From Actibacterium atlanticum (GTDB lineage: Bacteria; Pseudomonadota; Alphaproteobacteria; Rhodobacterales; Rhodobacteraceae): a DNA stretch of 64,000 nucleotides. Position numbers and translations under genes: made by a program. The stretch lies in assembly GCF_000671395.1 (NCBI RefSeq), contig NZ_AQQY01000009.1:49539-113538 (forward strand). The letters are read 5' to 3'. Below, piece after piece: positions 54,801-62,965 of this stretch. How positions within the stretch are numbered: position 1 is the stretch's first letter; the number at the start of each line of letters is the position of its first letter. A model generated the notes under the pieces. It had not been told where the DNA came from, searched no databases, and saw only the letters and a program-made list of their open reading frames with translations.

Positions 54801-56964
54801 GCAGCAGGTTGTCACGCTTGGGAAGGGCCTGTCGGTTTTCCGCCCTGCCATTACGCTTCATCTCGATCCCAAGGGCGGGAACTTCACGGTCCGGAATTTC
54901 ACCCCGCTCGAAGAGCATTACACCGAACAGACGATTCAAACCCATGTCATGGCGGCCTATGCTGAAAAAGGGCTGGAAAGCATGGACGAGGCCGAACGGC
55001 TTTCCGCTGACTATTTCGTACTGGAACGCGATGCGTTCATGCGCCGCTGGATGCCGGGGCGCGGCACCGAGTTTCGCAGGCAGGCAACGGGGCAGGCCTG
55101 GTCAGACATTGTCGATGTGCTTGGAAACCATACGCAAGAACAGATCGTTCGTGATGACCGCGAGCAGACCAATGTGCTTGTGCTTGCCGGGCCCGGTTCG
55201 GGCAAGACCCGCGTTCTGGTGCACCGGATCGCCTATCTGGTGAAGATCAGGCGCGAAGATCCGAACGGCATTCTGGTGCTCGCCTATAATCGTCACGCCG
55301 CCGCAGAAATTCGCGAACGCCTGCGTCGTCTCATCGGCGACGAAGCCCGATTTGTCACGGTTTCGACGATCCATGCCCTCGCGATGCGCTTAGTGGGCGC
55401 CAGTTTTGCCGGGGGTGCCGCGGCGGAGAAGCAGGACTTTGACAGCCTGCTCATGGATGCGGTGCGTCTGCTGCGGGGAGATGGCCTGGACAAACACGCA
55501 GCCGAAGCGCTGAGAGCCACCCTGATTCAGGGGTATCGCTGGCTTCTTGTCGATGAATATCAGGATGTCGGACCCGAGGAATATGCCCTGATTTCCGCAG
55601 TGGCCGGCCGGAGCCTGGATGATCCCGATCTGCGCATCAGCTTGTTCGCGGTGGGGGACGATGATCAGAACATCTATTCTTTTTCAGGCGCATCCATCCG
55701 GCACATCCGACAGTTCGAAGCGGATTATTCCGCAAAGCCCGTATTCCTGACCGAGAACTACCGATCAGCAGGAAATATCATCACAGCCGCGAACGCAGTC
55801 ATTGAACATGCGGCTGAAAGAATGAAGGTAGGGCATGACATTACCGTCGATCGGGCGCGTCGTAAGGAGCCCCCGGGCGGTAAACTCACGTCGATCGATC
55901 CGGTGGCACAGGGTCGGGTCCAGATTCTCGGCTGCCCGTCAGGCAATGATGCCCAGGCAATGGCTGCCCTTGATGAACTCGTGCGTTTGTCTCGCCTGAT
56001 CCCCGACTGGTCCTGGTCCCGTGCGGCAATTATCTCTCGTGACTGGCGAAAGCTGGCGCCGGTTCGAGACTTCGCGGAAGCCCTCGGTATCCCGGTGGAG
56101 GTTGCCAGCGAACGGCTCCCGGGGCTCTGGCGAATGCGGGAAATGCAGATGTTCATTGATGCTCTGCGCGCAGACCAGGCCCGTGTCGTATCGCTGGCTG
56201 ATCTGGCTGAGATACTGAACACGATCCCGTCGTCCCGCTGGACAGACCGCATCGGTGAAGGTCTAGGTCTGCTTGCCAGGGAAATCGACGGGCGCAGCCT
56301 TCCGGCTGCCGACGTTGTCGAGTGGTTCGCCGAATGGGCACGTGACGCCTGGGGTGAACAGCGCGGCCTGAAGCTCCTGACGGCCCACCGTGCCAAGGGG
56401 CTGGAGTTTGATGATGTCGTGATCCTTGATGGCGGCTGGGAACGCCCCTCTCGCAACGAAGATCAGGACGCGCCCCGACGGCTGTTCTACGTGGCTATGA
56501 CGCGGGCGCGGCGAAATCTGATCGTGATGAGCAACGACAACCACGAATACCTGCCAACCCAATCCCCTGCTGTCATAAAGCGTCACGTGACGCCGGATCT
56601 GGCATCCTTCCCCGGGCCGCGCAGGTATTTCCAGTCAGCCGAGGCCCGATTTGTCGACTTGTCCTTCGCAGGCCGTCAGGGGCAACGCCATGCCGTTCAC
56701 CAAGCCATCTCCGCAGCACGTATCGGTGACCCGATAACCTTGGTACGCGAACAGGATCGATGGCACCTACAGGATTCAGGTGGCCGCAGTCTGGGCCGGA
56801 TGTCGGTGAGTTTCGCGCCGCCCCCGAATACGCGATTCATACGTGGTGAAATCGCGGCCATCCTGTGCTGGCGTAAAGAAGATGCTGACGAAGCCTATCA
56901 CTATACGCTGAGACGCGACGCCTGGGAGGTCGTGATACCTGAGCTTGTTTTTGAAGCGTTGTAG
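51850..56964 (+). CDS. Exonuclease-RecQ-UvrD fusion helicase
   Basis: A 1704-residue multidomain protein. (1) Residues 15-145 look like a DEDD 3'-5' exonuclease: D20 and E22 (SIDLEVD), D77 (GHNILRHD) and D134 (NDPEFDAR). The histidine expected five before the last Asp is N129. (2) C266, C271, C274 and H277 form a zinc-knuckle-like cluster. (3) Residues 300-650 are a RecQ helicase: Walker A LPTGTGKS at 323-330, DEAH at 427-430, QEAGRAGRDR at 615-624. (4) Residues 650-1080 contain winged-helix-like segments. (5) Residues 1090-1560 are a UvrD/PcrA helicase: AGPGSGKT at 1113-1120, VDEYQD at 1234-1239, GDDDQNIYSF at 1269-1278, VAMTRARR at 1548-1555. It would unwind and trim DNA; role unknown. It stands alone next to IS debris, suggesting a defence or repair island gene. 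Confidence 0.88.
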   Translation: MSTVADIRASDMLGRCVSIDLEVDPEKARIFAFAAVKCDPTAPGLVVKGTVEANLPKLGAFCQGFDHVIGHNILRHDLPHLAAASPKFVDLARAPIDTLWLNPLAFPRNPYHHLVKHYQDGRLQTGHVNDPEFDARLVFEVLENQINAFSTLNQQSPDALTAYHYLCCRDPQSGGFDRLFSLIRDASKPDKDEAHGAIRRLLKTASCFAMVETLLERLNDTSISWPTAYALSWISVAGGDSVMPPWVRAQFRDAARIVRDLRDTNCGDDGCSYCRTHNDPKKALNRWFGFKSFRPEPIDAFGRPLQERIVESAMEGESLLGILPTGTGKSICYQIPALSRFDKTGALTVVISPLVALMADQVQGLVRAGISSAVTINGLLSLPERHDALDKVRLGDAAILLISPEQLRSTSVRSVLAQREVGLWVLDEAHCVSKWGHDFRPDYRYVGRFIKETSGDEAAPVLCLTATAKPDVVQDIRSHFKERLGLDLTLLDGGASRTNLRFKVRPTQRATKLADILDALEADLPETGVSGAVVYCATRSATERVAEFLKLQGLAAERYHAGLSADEKREIQEAFRVGDLRVIAATNAFGMGIDKPDIRLVVHGDVPGSLENYLQEAGRAGRDRNPAQCVLLFNTEDVDRQFSLSARSRLARHEIGAILKALRRLDNRTRKNGEVVATPGEIVKEEKDHEFERDSATDDTRVKTAVAWLEEAKLLQREENRVQVFPASLLVRDVDQVKKILERVEISGARRRQLLSVVRHIIHAPAEEGISTDVLSGASGLSGPALRKALTDLEALGIASDDTNITIFVHVGVENASKARFESAARLETDLIAQLREVAPDADNGEPTPFNLAATCQMLREVGHTSVRPDIVEGLLRGMAQDGRDMEGGRGNLHLRKASRGSLFVRLQRSWPIVEQTANLRRLGAERLLAHLVDLVPKGVRGKDISVETTLGRLLAAINGDAILRSSVNDPNKLMDRALLWLHEQQVVTLGKGLSVFRPAITLHLDPKGGNFTVRNFTPLEEHYTEQTIQTHVMAAYAEKGLESMDEAERLSADYFVLERDAFMRRWMPGRGTEFRRQATGQAWSDIVDVLGNHTQEQIVRDDREQTNVLVLAGPGSGKTRVLVHRIAYLVKIRREDPNGILVLAYNRHAAAEIRERLRRLIGDEARFVTVSTIHALAMRLVGASFAGGAAAEKQDFDSLLMDAVRLLRGDGLDKHAAEALRATLIQGYRWLLVDEYQDVGPEEYALISAVAGRSLDDPDLRISLFAVGDDDQNIYSFSGASIRHIRQFEADYSAKPVFLTENYRSAGNIITAANAVIEHAAERMKVGHDITVDRARRKEPPGGKLTSIDPVAQGRVQILGCPSGNDAQAMAALDELVRLSRLIPDWSWSRAAIISRDWRKLAPVRDFAEALGIPVEVASERLPGLWRMREMQMFIDALRADQARVVSLADLAEILNTIPSSRWTDRIGEGLGLLAREIDGRSLPAADVVEWFAEWARDAWGEQRGLKLLTAHRAKGLEFDDVVILDGGWERPSRNEDQDAPRRLFYVAMTRARRNLIVMSNDNHEYLPTQSPAVIKRHVTPDLASFPGPRRYFQSAEARFVDLSFAGRQGQRHAVHQAISAARIGDPITLVREQDRWHLQDSGGRSLGRMSVSFAPPPNTRFIRGEIAAILCWRKEDADEAYHYTLRRDAWEVVIPELVFEAL

Positions 56965-57544
56965 GTTCCAAAATCTGCTAGTTTAGCTACGCAGGTTTGA
57001 TTGGACTGCGAAGGTATTGGCGAAGCATCGCCTCTGCGATCAACTGTAAGACATTCTGCTGTCTGGGCTCTTCACTGTTTTGGAAAAGAGCGGGAGGCAG
57101 GCTTTCGCGGCGATTGCGAACCTGACTGACGGATAGAACATTGGCCGACTTCCTCGAGGCACTGAAACCGACGATGTCCACACTAGCGCAGGTCCGCTTA
57201 GCGAACACATGAGCAGTTGCTTCGCGGAGCACGAGCGGCGAGAGATGTGCCGTTCGCATGCGCACGACGTGATGGCTCAGTTTTTAGGCGGCCCGGGCAC
57301 ATACTATTCCGGATATCACGAGGCTCGATCTGGTGGAGGACAATTACCTGTTCGCAAAGGCTAAGAATCTTTGAAGCTGTGAATTCGTTGAAAAAAGCGA
57401 GAGTTCAAAACATCACGCACGTCAGCCCTTCACGCAAAACAGCTGTCACAATTGCGTACCATTCGCGCAAAATTCTGCAAAATCCAGATGTGTAGTTAGG
57501 GCCGTCGCTGCTGAGATCTCGGTGGCGTCTGGAGGAGGAACTAC
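56965..57544. other. 580-nt intergenic region, helicase to acyl-CoA synthetase
   Basis: I see no convincing gene. A minus-strand frame of 92 codons (56987-57265) is open but not recognisable. The last 100 nt carry the promoter side of the next operon; CGCAAAA occurs at 57433-57439 and 57467-57473 (within GCGCAAAATTCTGCAAAA at 57466-57483), so a regulator half-site array is possible. GGAGGAGG at 57531-57538 is the ribosome-binding site of the synthetase gene. Confidence 0.5.
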
Positions 57545-59173
57545 ATGTCGCACACTGGTATCTTCAGTGCGGGTCTGGACGCGACCCCAGCAAATTACGA
57601 AGTACTCACACCGTTGAGTTTCGTCGAGCGCACCGCGTCGACCTATCCGGAATATCTGGCCGTGGTCTACAATGACATTCGGCGCACATGGGCTGAAACC
57701 TACGCCCGCATGAAGCGCTTGGGGCAAGGTCTGGCAACTCGCGGAATTGGCAAGGGTGATACTGTCTCTATCCTCGCTGCCAACATCCCGGAAATGTTCG
57801 AGGCGCACTTTGGCGTCCCGATGTGCGGCGGGGTGCTGAACACGGTGAACACCCGTCTGGATGCAGAAGCGATTTCCTTCATTTTCAATCACGCAGAAGC
57901 AAAGGTCGTGATTGTTGATCCGGAGTTCTCTGAAGTTGCGGCCCGCGCCATCAAGATGACAGGCCGCGATGATCTTCTGGTCGTCGATATCGAAGACCCG
58001 AGCTTTGAGGGGGGGAGCCGGATCGGTGACATCACCTATGAGGAGCTGCTGGCCGAAGGCAGTGACGCGTTTTCGCCTATTCTTCCCGAAAACGAATGGG
58101 ACGCAATCAGCCTAAACTACACTTCGGGCACCACCGGCGACCCAAAGGGCGTCGTCTATCACCATCGTGGCGCAGCCCTGAATGCCCTGTCCAACATTGT
58201 GACCTGGGGCATGGGGCACCACTCGCGCTACCTATGGACCCTGCCCATGTTCCATTGCAATGGCTGGTGTTTCCCTTGGACCATTGCTGCCAATGCTGGC
58301 GTTTGTGTTTGCCTGCGCGCGGTGCGGGCCGAGCCGATCTATCAACTGATCCGTGACGAAAAGGTGACCCATTTCTGCGGAGCTCCGATCGTCCTGAACA
58401 TGCTGGCCAATGCGCCCGATGCGCTCAAGGATTTCAGCCATGAGGTCAAGGTGATGACCGCAGGTGCAAGCCCGCCTGCTGCCGTGATCGCCAACATGGA
58501 AGCCATGGGAATTGATGTCACCCACGTTTACGGGCTGACCGAAACCTACGGTCCTTCGGTTGTCTGCGCGTGGAAAGATGCGTGGGATGTTAAATCGAAC
58601 GATGAAAAGGCCAAGCTGAAAGCCCGACAGGGCGTTAAAAACCTGGCCCTTGCGGGACTGATGGTCGCCGACCCGAATACGCTTGAACCATGCCCGCAGG
58701 ATGGCGAGACCATGGGCGAGATCTTCATGCGCGGGAACAACGTGATGAAGGGCTATCTGAAGAACCCGTCTGCCACTGAGAAGTCATTCAAAGGCGGCTG
58801 GTTTGCTTCGGGCGATCTGGGGGTGATGCATCCTGACGGATATGTCGAACTCAAGGATCGCTCCAAAGACATCATTATTTCCGGTGGTGAGAACATAAGT
58901 TCGGTCGAGATCGAAGACGTGCTCTATAAGCACCCCGCCGTGATGGAGGCCGCCGTGGTGGCGCGCCCTGACGAGAAATGGGGCGAGACGCCCTGTGCTT
59001 TCGTCGCCCTCAAACCCGAGTCTGACATCTCCGCAGACGACATAATCGGGTTCTGTCGACAGGGTATGGCGCACTTTAAAGCACCCAAAACGGTGATCTT
59101 TGGTGATCTGCCCAAGACCTCAACCGGCAAGGTGCAAAAGTTCGTCCTGCGTGACAGGGCGCGCGCCCTATAG
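57545..59173 (+). CDS. Acyl-CoA synthetase (AMP-forming)
   Basis: A 542-residue ANL-superfamily ligase. The P-loop YTSGTTGDPKG is at residues 192-202, GLTETYGPSVV marks the A5 region, GDLGVMHPDGYVELKDRSKDIIISGGENIS spans A7-A8 and the catalytic lysine is about K529 (STGKVQKF). The sequence is of the medium-chain/methylthiopropionate-type group common in Roseobacters, though I cannot tell the acyl substrate. It has a very strong ribosome-binding site. It is followed by a Liv-type importer and etfB, so the importer may bring in the acid this enzyme activates. Confidence 0.9.
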   Translation: MSHTGIFSAGLDATPANYEVLTPLSFVERTASTYPEYLAVVYNDIRRTWAETYARMKRLGQGLATRGIGKGDTVSILAANIPEMFEAHFGVPMCGGVLNTVNTRLDAEAISFIFNHAEAKVVIVDPEFSEVAARAIKMTGRDDLLVVDIEDPSFEGGSRIGDITYEELLAEGSDAFSPILPENEWDAISLNYTSGTTGDPKGVVYHHRGAALNALSNIVTWGMGHHSRYLWTLPMFHCNGWCFPWTIAANAGVCVCLRAVRAEPIYQLIRDEKVTHFCGAPIVLNMLANAPDALKDFSHEVKVMTAGASPPAAVIANMEAMGIDVTHVYGLTETYGPSVVCAWKDAWDVKSNDEKAKLKARQGVKNLALAGLMVADPNTLEPCPQDGETMGEIFMRGNNVMKGYLKNPSATEKSFKGGWFASGDLGVMHPDGYVELKDRSKDIIISGGENISSVEIEDVLYKHPAVMEAAVVARPDEKWGETPCAFVALKPESDISADDIIGFCRQGMAHFKAPKTVIFGDLPKTSTGKVQKFVLRDRARAL

Positions 59174-59258
59174 CCGATCAACTGCTCCGTCCTCCTCCCA
59201 AAACTGGGGAGGCCAGGATCTCCCCCTGCGCCTCCCCACCATTTTCTGGGTGAAAACC

Positions 59259-60017
59259 ATGAACACGACCGAACCATACATTCTGGAAACAGAAGAACTT
59301 ACCAAAGAATTCAAAGGCTTTACCGCCGTTGACAGTGTTGACCTGCGTGTGCGCCGCCATCAGATCCATGCGCTGATTGGGCCGAACGGAGCGGGGAAAA
59401 CCACCGTGTTCAACCTGTTGACCAAGTTTCTGACGCCAACCCGTGGACTAATCCGGTTCAATGGTCAGGACATCACAACGGCCAAGTCGGCCGAGATTGC
59501 CCGAATGGGTGTGATCCGATCATTCCAGATATCGGCCGTCTTTCCGCACATGACCGCGCGCGAAAACGTCCGCGTCGCGCTGCAACGAAAGCTTGGCACC
59601 TCTTTCCACTTCTGGCGCTCGGTCAAAACTTTGAACGCGCTCAATGAGCGCGCGGACGAGCTTCTGACCATGGTCGGATTGCAGCGTTTCTCTGACAGTC
59701 AGGTGGCGGACATGTCTTATGGCCGCAAGCGTGCGCTTGAAATCGCGACGACGCTCGCGATGGAACCAGAACTGATGCTGCTGGACGAGCCCACGCAGGG
59801 CATGGGGCGCGAGGATGTCGAACTGGTGACCGACCTGATCCGAAAGGTGTCTGCCAACCGCACCATCTTGATGGTTGAGCACAACCTGGGCGTCGTTTCG
59901 CGCCTCTGCGACACGATCACCGTTTTGCAGCGTGGCGCAGTCCTGACCGAGGGCACCTATAAGGAGGTCTCGGCTGATCCGCGTGTCAAAGAGGCCTACA
60001 TGGGGAAAGCGGCATGA
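59259..60017 (+). CDS. livG: Branched-chain-type ABC transporter ATPase LivG-like
   Basis: A 252-residue ATPase of the LivG class. Walker A GPNGAGKTT is at about residues 44-52, the class-specific VIRSFQISAVFPHMTARENV follows, then MSYGRKRALEIATTLAMEP as the signature and LMLLDEPTQGMG as Walker B. The ATG at 59259 (MNTTEPYILETEEL) is chosen; the frame is open upstream into the synthetase gene. It overlaps LivF by 4 nt. Liv-type systems carry amino acids but also many carboxylates and amides. Confidence 0.88.
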   Translation: MNTTEPYILETEELTKEFKGFTAVDSVDLRVRRHQIHALIGPNGAGKTTVFNLLTKFLTPTRGLIRFNGQDITTAKSAEIARMGVIRSFQISAVFPHMTARENVRVALQRKLGTSFHFWRSVKTLNALNERADELLTMVGLQRFSDSQVADMSYGRKRALEIATTLAMEPELMLLDEPTQGMGREDVELVTDLIRKVSANRTILMVEHNLGVVSRLCDTITVLQRGAVLTEGTYKEVSADPRVKEAYMGKAA

Positions 60018-60763
60018 ATACGATCGAAAACCATGAGCTGGGCGGCCAGCACGTTTCCGAGCACATCGAAGAGCTTCGCATCCAGGATCTGCACGCGTTT
60101 TACGGCGAAAGTCACGCGCTGCACGGCATCGATCTGACTGTGGACCAGGGGGAGCTGGTCACCCTGCTGGGGCGCAACGGGTCGGGCCGGACAACGACGT
60201 TGCGCGCCATCGTCGGGCTTATCCCGCATCGCACCGGCTCGATTGTCCTGAAAGGTGAGGAAACGATCAAATCCCCACCACATACGATTGCGCATTTGGG
60301 CGTGGGCTATTGCCCCGAAGAGCGCGGCATCTTTGCCAGTCTGAATGTCGAAGAAAACCTGATGCTGCCGCCCAACGTGGCACCGGGTGGGATGTCGGTC
60401 GAAGAGATCTATGAAATGTTCCCGAACCTTGCCGAGCGTCGCAAGAGCCAGGGCACCTGCTTGTCAGGTGGCGAACAGCAAATGCTGGCCATGGCGCGGA
60501 TTTTGCGCACGGGCGCCAACGTGTTGTTGCTTGATGAGATCACTGAAGGTCTGGCCCCGGTGATCAATGACAAGCTGGGCGACGTGCTGATCGAGCTGAA
60601 ATCCCGCGGCTACACGATTGTGTTGGTCGAGCAGAACTTCCGCTTCGCCGCACCCCTCGCGGATCGCCATTTCATCATGGATCACGGCCACATCGCCGCA
60701 GTCATTCACAAAGACGAGCTGGAGGAAAAACAGCACGTTTTTGACGAATACCTAACCGTCTAA
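60014..60763 (+). CDS. livF: Branched-chain-type ABC transporter ATPase LivF-like
   Basis: A 249-residue ATPase of the LivF class. The P-loop reads GRNGSGRTT, with arginine where the invariant Walker A lysine-type position GKT/GKS usually stands. The signature LSGGEQQMLAMARILRT and Walker B VLLLDEITEGLAP are normal (GL motif EGLAP typical of LivF). The Walker A substitution (GSGRTT) is unusual and could lower ATP hydrolysis at one site. It starts in the ATGA overlap with LivG. Confidence 0.87.
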   Translation: MNTIENHELGGQHVSEHIEELRIQDLHAFYGESHALHGIDLTVDQGELVTLLGRNGSGRTTTLRAIVGLIPHRTGSIVLKGEETIKSPPHTIAHLGVGYCPEERGIFASLNVEENLMLPPNVAPGGMSVEEIYEMFPNLAERRKSQGTCLSGGEQQMLAMARILRTGANVLLLDEITEGLAPVINDKLGDVLIELKSRGYTIVLVEQNFRFAAPLADRHFIMDHGHIAAVIHKDELEEKQHVFDEYLTV

Positions 60764-60786
60764 CGGACATTCTTGGAGGAGAAATC

Positions 60787-61992
60787 ATGAAACTTTTCAA
60801 AGCATTGGCGGGCAGCGCATCCGCCGTTGCCCTGATGGCTTCGGCGGCCGCCGCCGAGATCAGCGATGGCGTTGTCAAAATCGGACTGATGACTGACATG
60901 TCGGCTGTCTATTCGGATATTGCAGGAGAGGGCACCGTCGTGGCCGCCCAGATGGCAATCGACGAATTCGGTGGAACCGTCGCGGGCGCCCCGATTGAAA
61001 TCGTCACCGCAGACCACCAGAACAAGGCCGATATCGCCGCCAACAAGGCGCGCGAATGGGGCGATACCGGTCAGGTGGATGCCTTTGCCGAACTGGTGAC
61101 CACCTCGGTCGCGCTGGCTGTTTTCGAAGTGGCCAAGCAGCAGAATAAAATCGCGCTGGTGTCTGGCGCGGCCTCGTCGCCGTTGACCAATGACGCCTGC
61201 ATCCCGACCGGGCTGCACTGGACCTATAATACGCGCGCACTGGCTGTGGGCACTGGCTCGGCGATCGTTAAGGAAGGCGGCGATAGCTGGTATTTCCTGA
61301 CCGCCGACTACGCCTTTGGCGAGGCGCTGCAGCGCGACGTGTCGAACGTGGTCGAAGCCGAGGGTGGCAAAGTTGTGGGGGCTGCCAAGCACCCGTTCCC
61401 ATCGTCGGATTTCTCGTCCTTCGTGCTGCAGGCCCAGGCCTCGGGGGCCAAGATCATTGGTCTGGCCAACGCCGGCGGGGATACGGTGAATGCCATCAAG
61501 GCGGCGCATGAGTTTGGCGTTGTTGCCGCGGGCCAAAAAATCGCGGGGCTCTTGGTTTTCCTGACCAACGTCAAATCCATCGGTCAGGAAGTCGCCCAAG
61601 GTCTGCAAATGACCGTCAGCTTCTATTGGGACATGGATGACGAAACCCGTGCATGGTCGGCTAAGTTCGAGGAAAAGACCGGCAAGAAACCCACTGGTAT
61701 TCAGGCGGGCACCTATTCGGCGGTACGCCACTATCTGAAGGCCATCGAGGCCACCGGCTCGGACGACACAGACACGGTTCTGGCCAAAATGCGCGAATTG
61801 CCGGTTCAGGACATGTTCGCCAAGGACGGGGTTCTGCGCAGCGATGGGCGCATGGTGCACGACATGTACCTTGCTGAAGTGAAGGCACCTTCGGATTCCG
61901 ACGGAGAATGGGACCTGCTGAAGATCGTGCGCACCATTCCTGGCGAAGAGGCATTTGGCCCCCTGTCGGAATCGACCTGCCCGACCAAGTAA
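60787..61992 (+). CDS. livK: Branched-chain-type ABC transporter substrate-binding protein
   Basis: A 401-residue Leu/Ile/Val-binding-protein-family receptor with a Sec signal peptide (about residues 1-23, ending SAAAA-EI). VVKIGLMTDMSAVYSDIAGEG is the usual first strand and ligand loop, and GDSWYFLTADYAFGEAL lies in the second half. GGAGGAG lies upstream of the start. A 10-bp hairpin follows, which may raise the amount of this protein over the permeases. Ligand is unknown. Confidence 0.88.
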   Translation: MKLFKALAGSASAVALMASAAAAEISDGVVKIGLMTDMSAVYSDIAGEGTVVAAQMAIDEFGGTVAGAPIEIVTADHQNKADIAANKAREWGDTGQVDAFAELVTTSVALAVFEVAKQQNKIALVSGAASSPLTNDACIPTGLHWTYNTRALAVGTGSAIVKEGGDSWYFLTADYAFGEALQRDVSNVVEAEGGKVVGAAKHPFPSSDFSSFVLQAQASGAKIIGLANAGGDTVNAIKAAHEFGVVAAGQKIAGLLVFLTNVKSIGQEVAQGLQMTVSFYWDMDDETRAWSAKFEEKTGKKPTGIQAGTYSAVRHYLKAIEATGSDDTDTVLAKMRELPVQDMFAKDGVLRSDGRMVHDMYLAEVKAPSDSDGEWDLLKIVRTIPGEEAFGPLSESTCPTK

Positions 61993-62002
61993 CCATACCA
62001 CA

Positions 62003-62027
62003 CCGGCAGGCGGGCTGCGCCTGCCGG
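62003..62027 (+). terminator. Hairpin between livK and livH
   Basis: CCGGCAGGCG and CGCCTGCCGG form a perfect 10-bp stem around GGCTG, 11 nt past the livK stop. No T-run follows at once (ACCTCTCAATCTTT). It may be a partial terminator or mRNA 3'-stabiliser giving more binding protein than permease. Confidence 0.65.
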
Positions 62028-62061
62028 ACCTCTCAATCTTTCATACTGGGACACTCGGGAC

Positions 62062-62952
62062 ATGTTGACAGATCTGTTGGGCTTCCCGCCCCAAGTTCTC
62101 TTCGGCCAGCTATTGCTTGGTCTCATAAACGGCGCCTTTTACGCGGTTCTGTCGCTGGGCCTTGCGGTGATCTTTGGCCTTCTGAACATCGTAAACTTCG
62201 CCCATGGGGCGCTGTACATGCTGGGGGCGTTTGCAACACTGGCGGTGACCAAATACCTCGGCATTGGCTATTGGGGCGCGTTGATCATTGCCCCGCTGAT
62301 CGTCGGTGCGTTCGGTATCGTTCTGGAGCGGCTCATGCTGCGGCGGCTTGCGGGCGTTGATCACCTTTATGGTCTGTTGCTGACCTTTGGATTGGCGTTG
62401 GTGATCGAGGGCGCGTTCGTCAAACTGTTTGGCTCGTCCGGCTTGCCCTATCCGACCCCACCGCAGCTGCAAGGCGGCGTCAACCTGGGCTTTATGTTCT
62501 TGCCTTGGTATCGCGGCTGGGTGGTCGTGGCTTCGCTGGCAGTCTGTTTTGCCACCTGGTTTTTGTTCGAACGCACCAAGATCGGCGCTTATCTGCGCGC
62601 CGGAACCGAGAACCCCACCCTTCTGCAAGCCTTTGGCGTGAATGTCCCGCTGCTGACCACCTTGGCCTATGGCTATGGTGTGGCATTGGCGGCCTTTGCC
62701 GGAGTGCTGGCCGCCCCGATCACACAGGTGAACCCGTTGATGGGATCAAACCTGATCATCGTTGTGTTTGCGGTGGTCGTGATCGGCGGCATGGGCTCGA
62801 TCATGGGGGCCGTTGTGACCGGTCTTGCGATGGGGGTCATCGAAGGCCTGACCAAGGTCTTTTGGCCCGAAGCCTCCTCAACCGTCATCTTTGTTGTCAT
62901 GGCCATCGTGCTGGTGTTGCGCCCGGCTGGCCTGTTCGGCAAGTCCGCTTAA
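62062..62952 (+). CDS. livH: Branched-chain-type ABC transporter permease LivH-like
   Basis: A 296-residue LivH-class permease with about eight helices. GLINGAFYAVLSLGLAVIFGLLNIVNFAHGALYMLGAF (first third) and NPTLLQAFGVNVPLLTTLAYG (cytoplasmic loop) are family segments; the protein ends in ALVLRPAGLFGK-type sequence. Spaced 13 nt from LivM, with AAAGGAG between. Confidence 0.9.
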   Translation: MLTDLLGFPPQVLFGQLLLGLINGAFYAVLSLGLAVIFGLLNIVNFAHGALYMLGAFATLAVTKYLGIGYWGALIIAPLIVGAFGIVLERLMLRRLAGVDHLYGLLLTFGLALVIEGAFVKLFGSSGLPYPTPPQLQGGVNLGFMFLPWYRGWVVVASLAVCFATWFLFERTKIGAYLRAGTENPTLLQAFGVNVPLLTTLAYGYGVALAAFAGVLAAPITQVNPLMGSNLIIVVFAVVVIGGMGSIMGAVVTGLAMGVIEGLTKVFWPEASSTVIFVVMAIVLVLRPAGLFGKSA

Positions 62953-62965
62953 AGGAGCTGACGTC

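Noticed and set aside
56987..57265. Minus-strand 92-codon frame, faintly like a tyrosine-recombinase C-terminus (SPLVLREATAHVF)
   Set aside because: No LGH or catalytic tyrosine context follows, and the rest does not match. Not supportable as a gene or integrase remnant.
59100..59258. Upstream extension of LivG into the acyl-CoA synthetase gene
   Set aside because: The extension overlaps the synthetase in another frame and is not ATPase-like; ATG 59259 gives the normal N-terminus.
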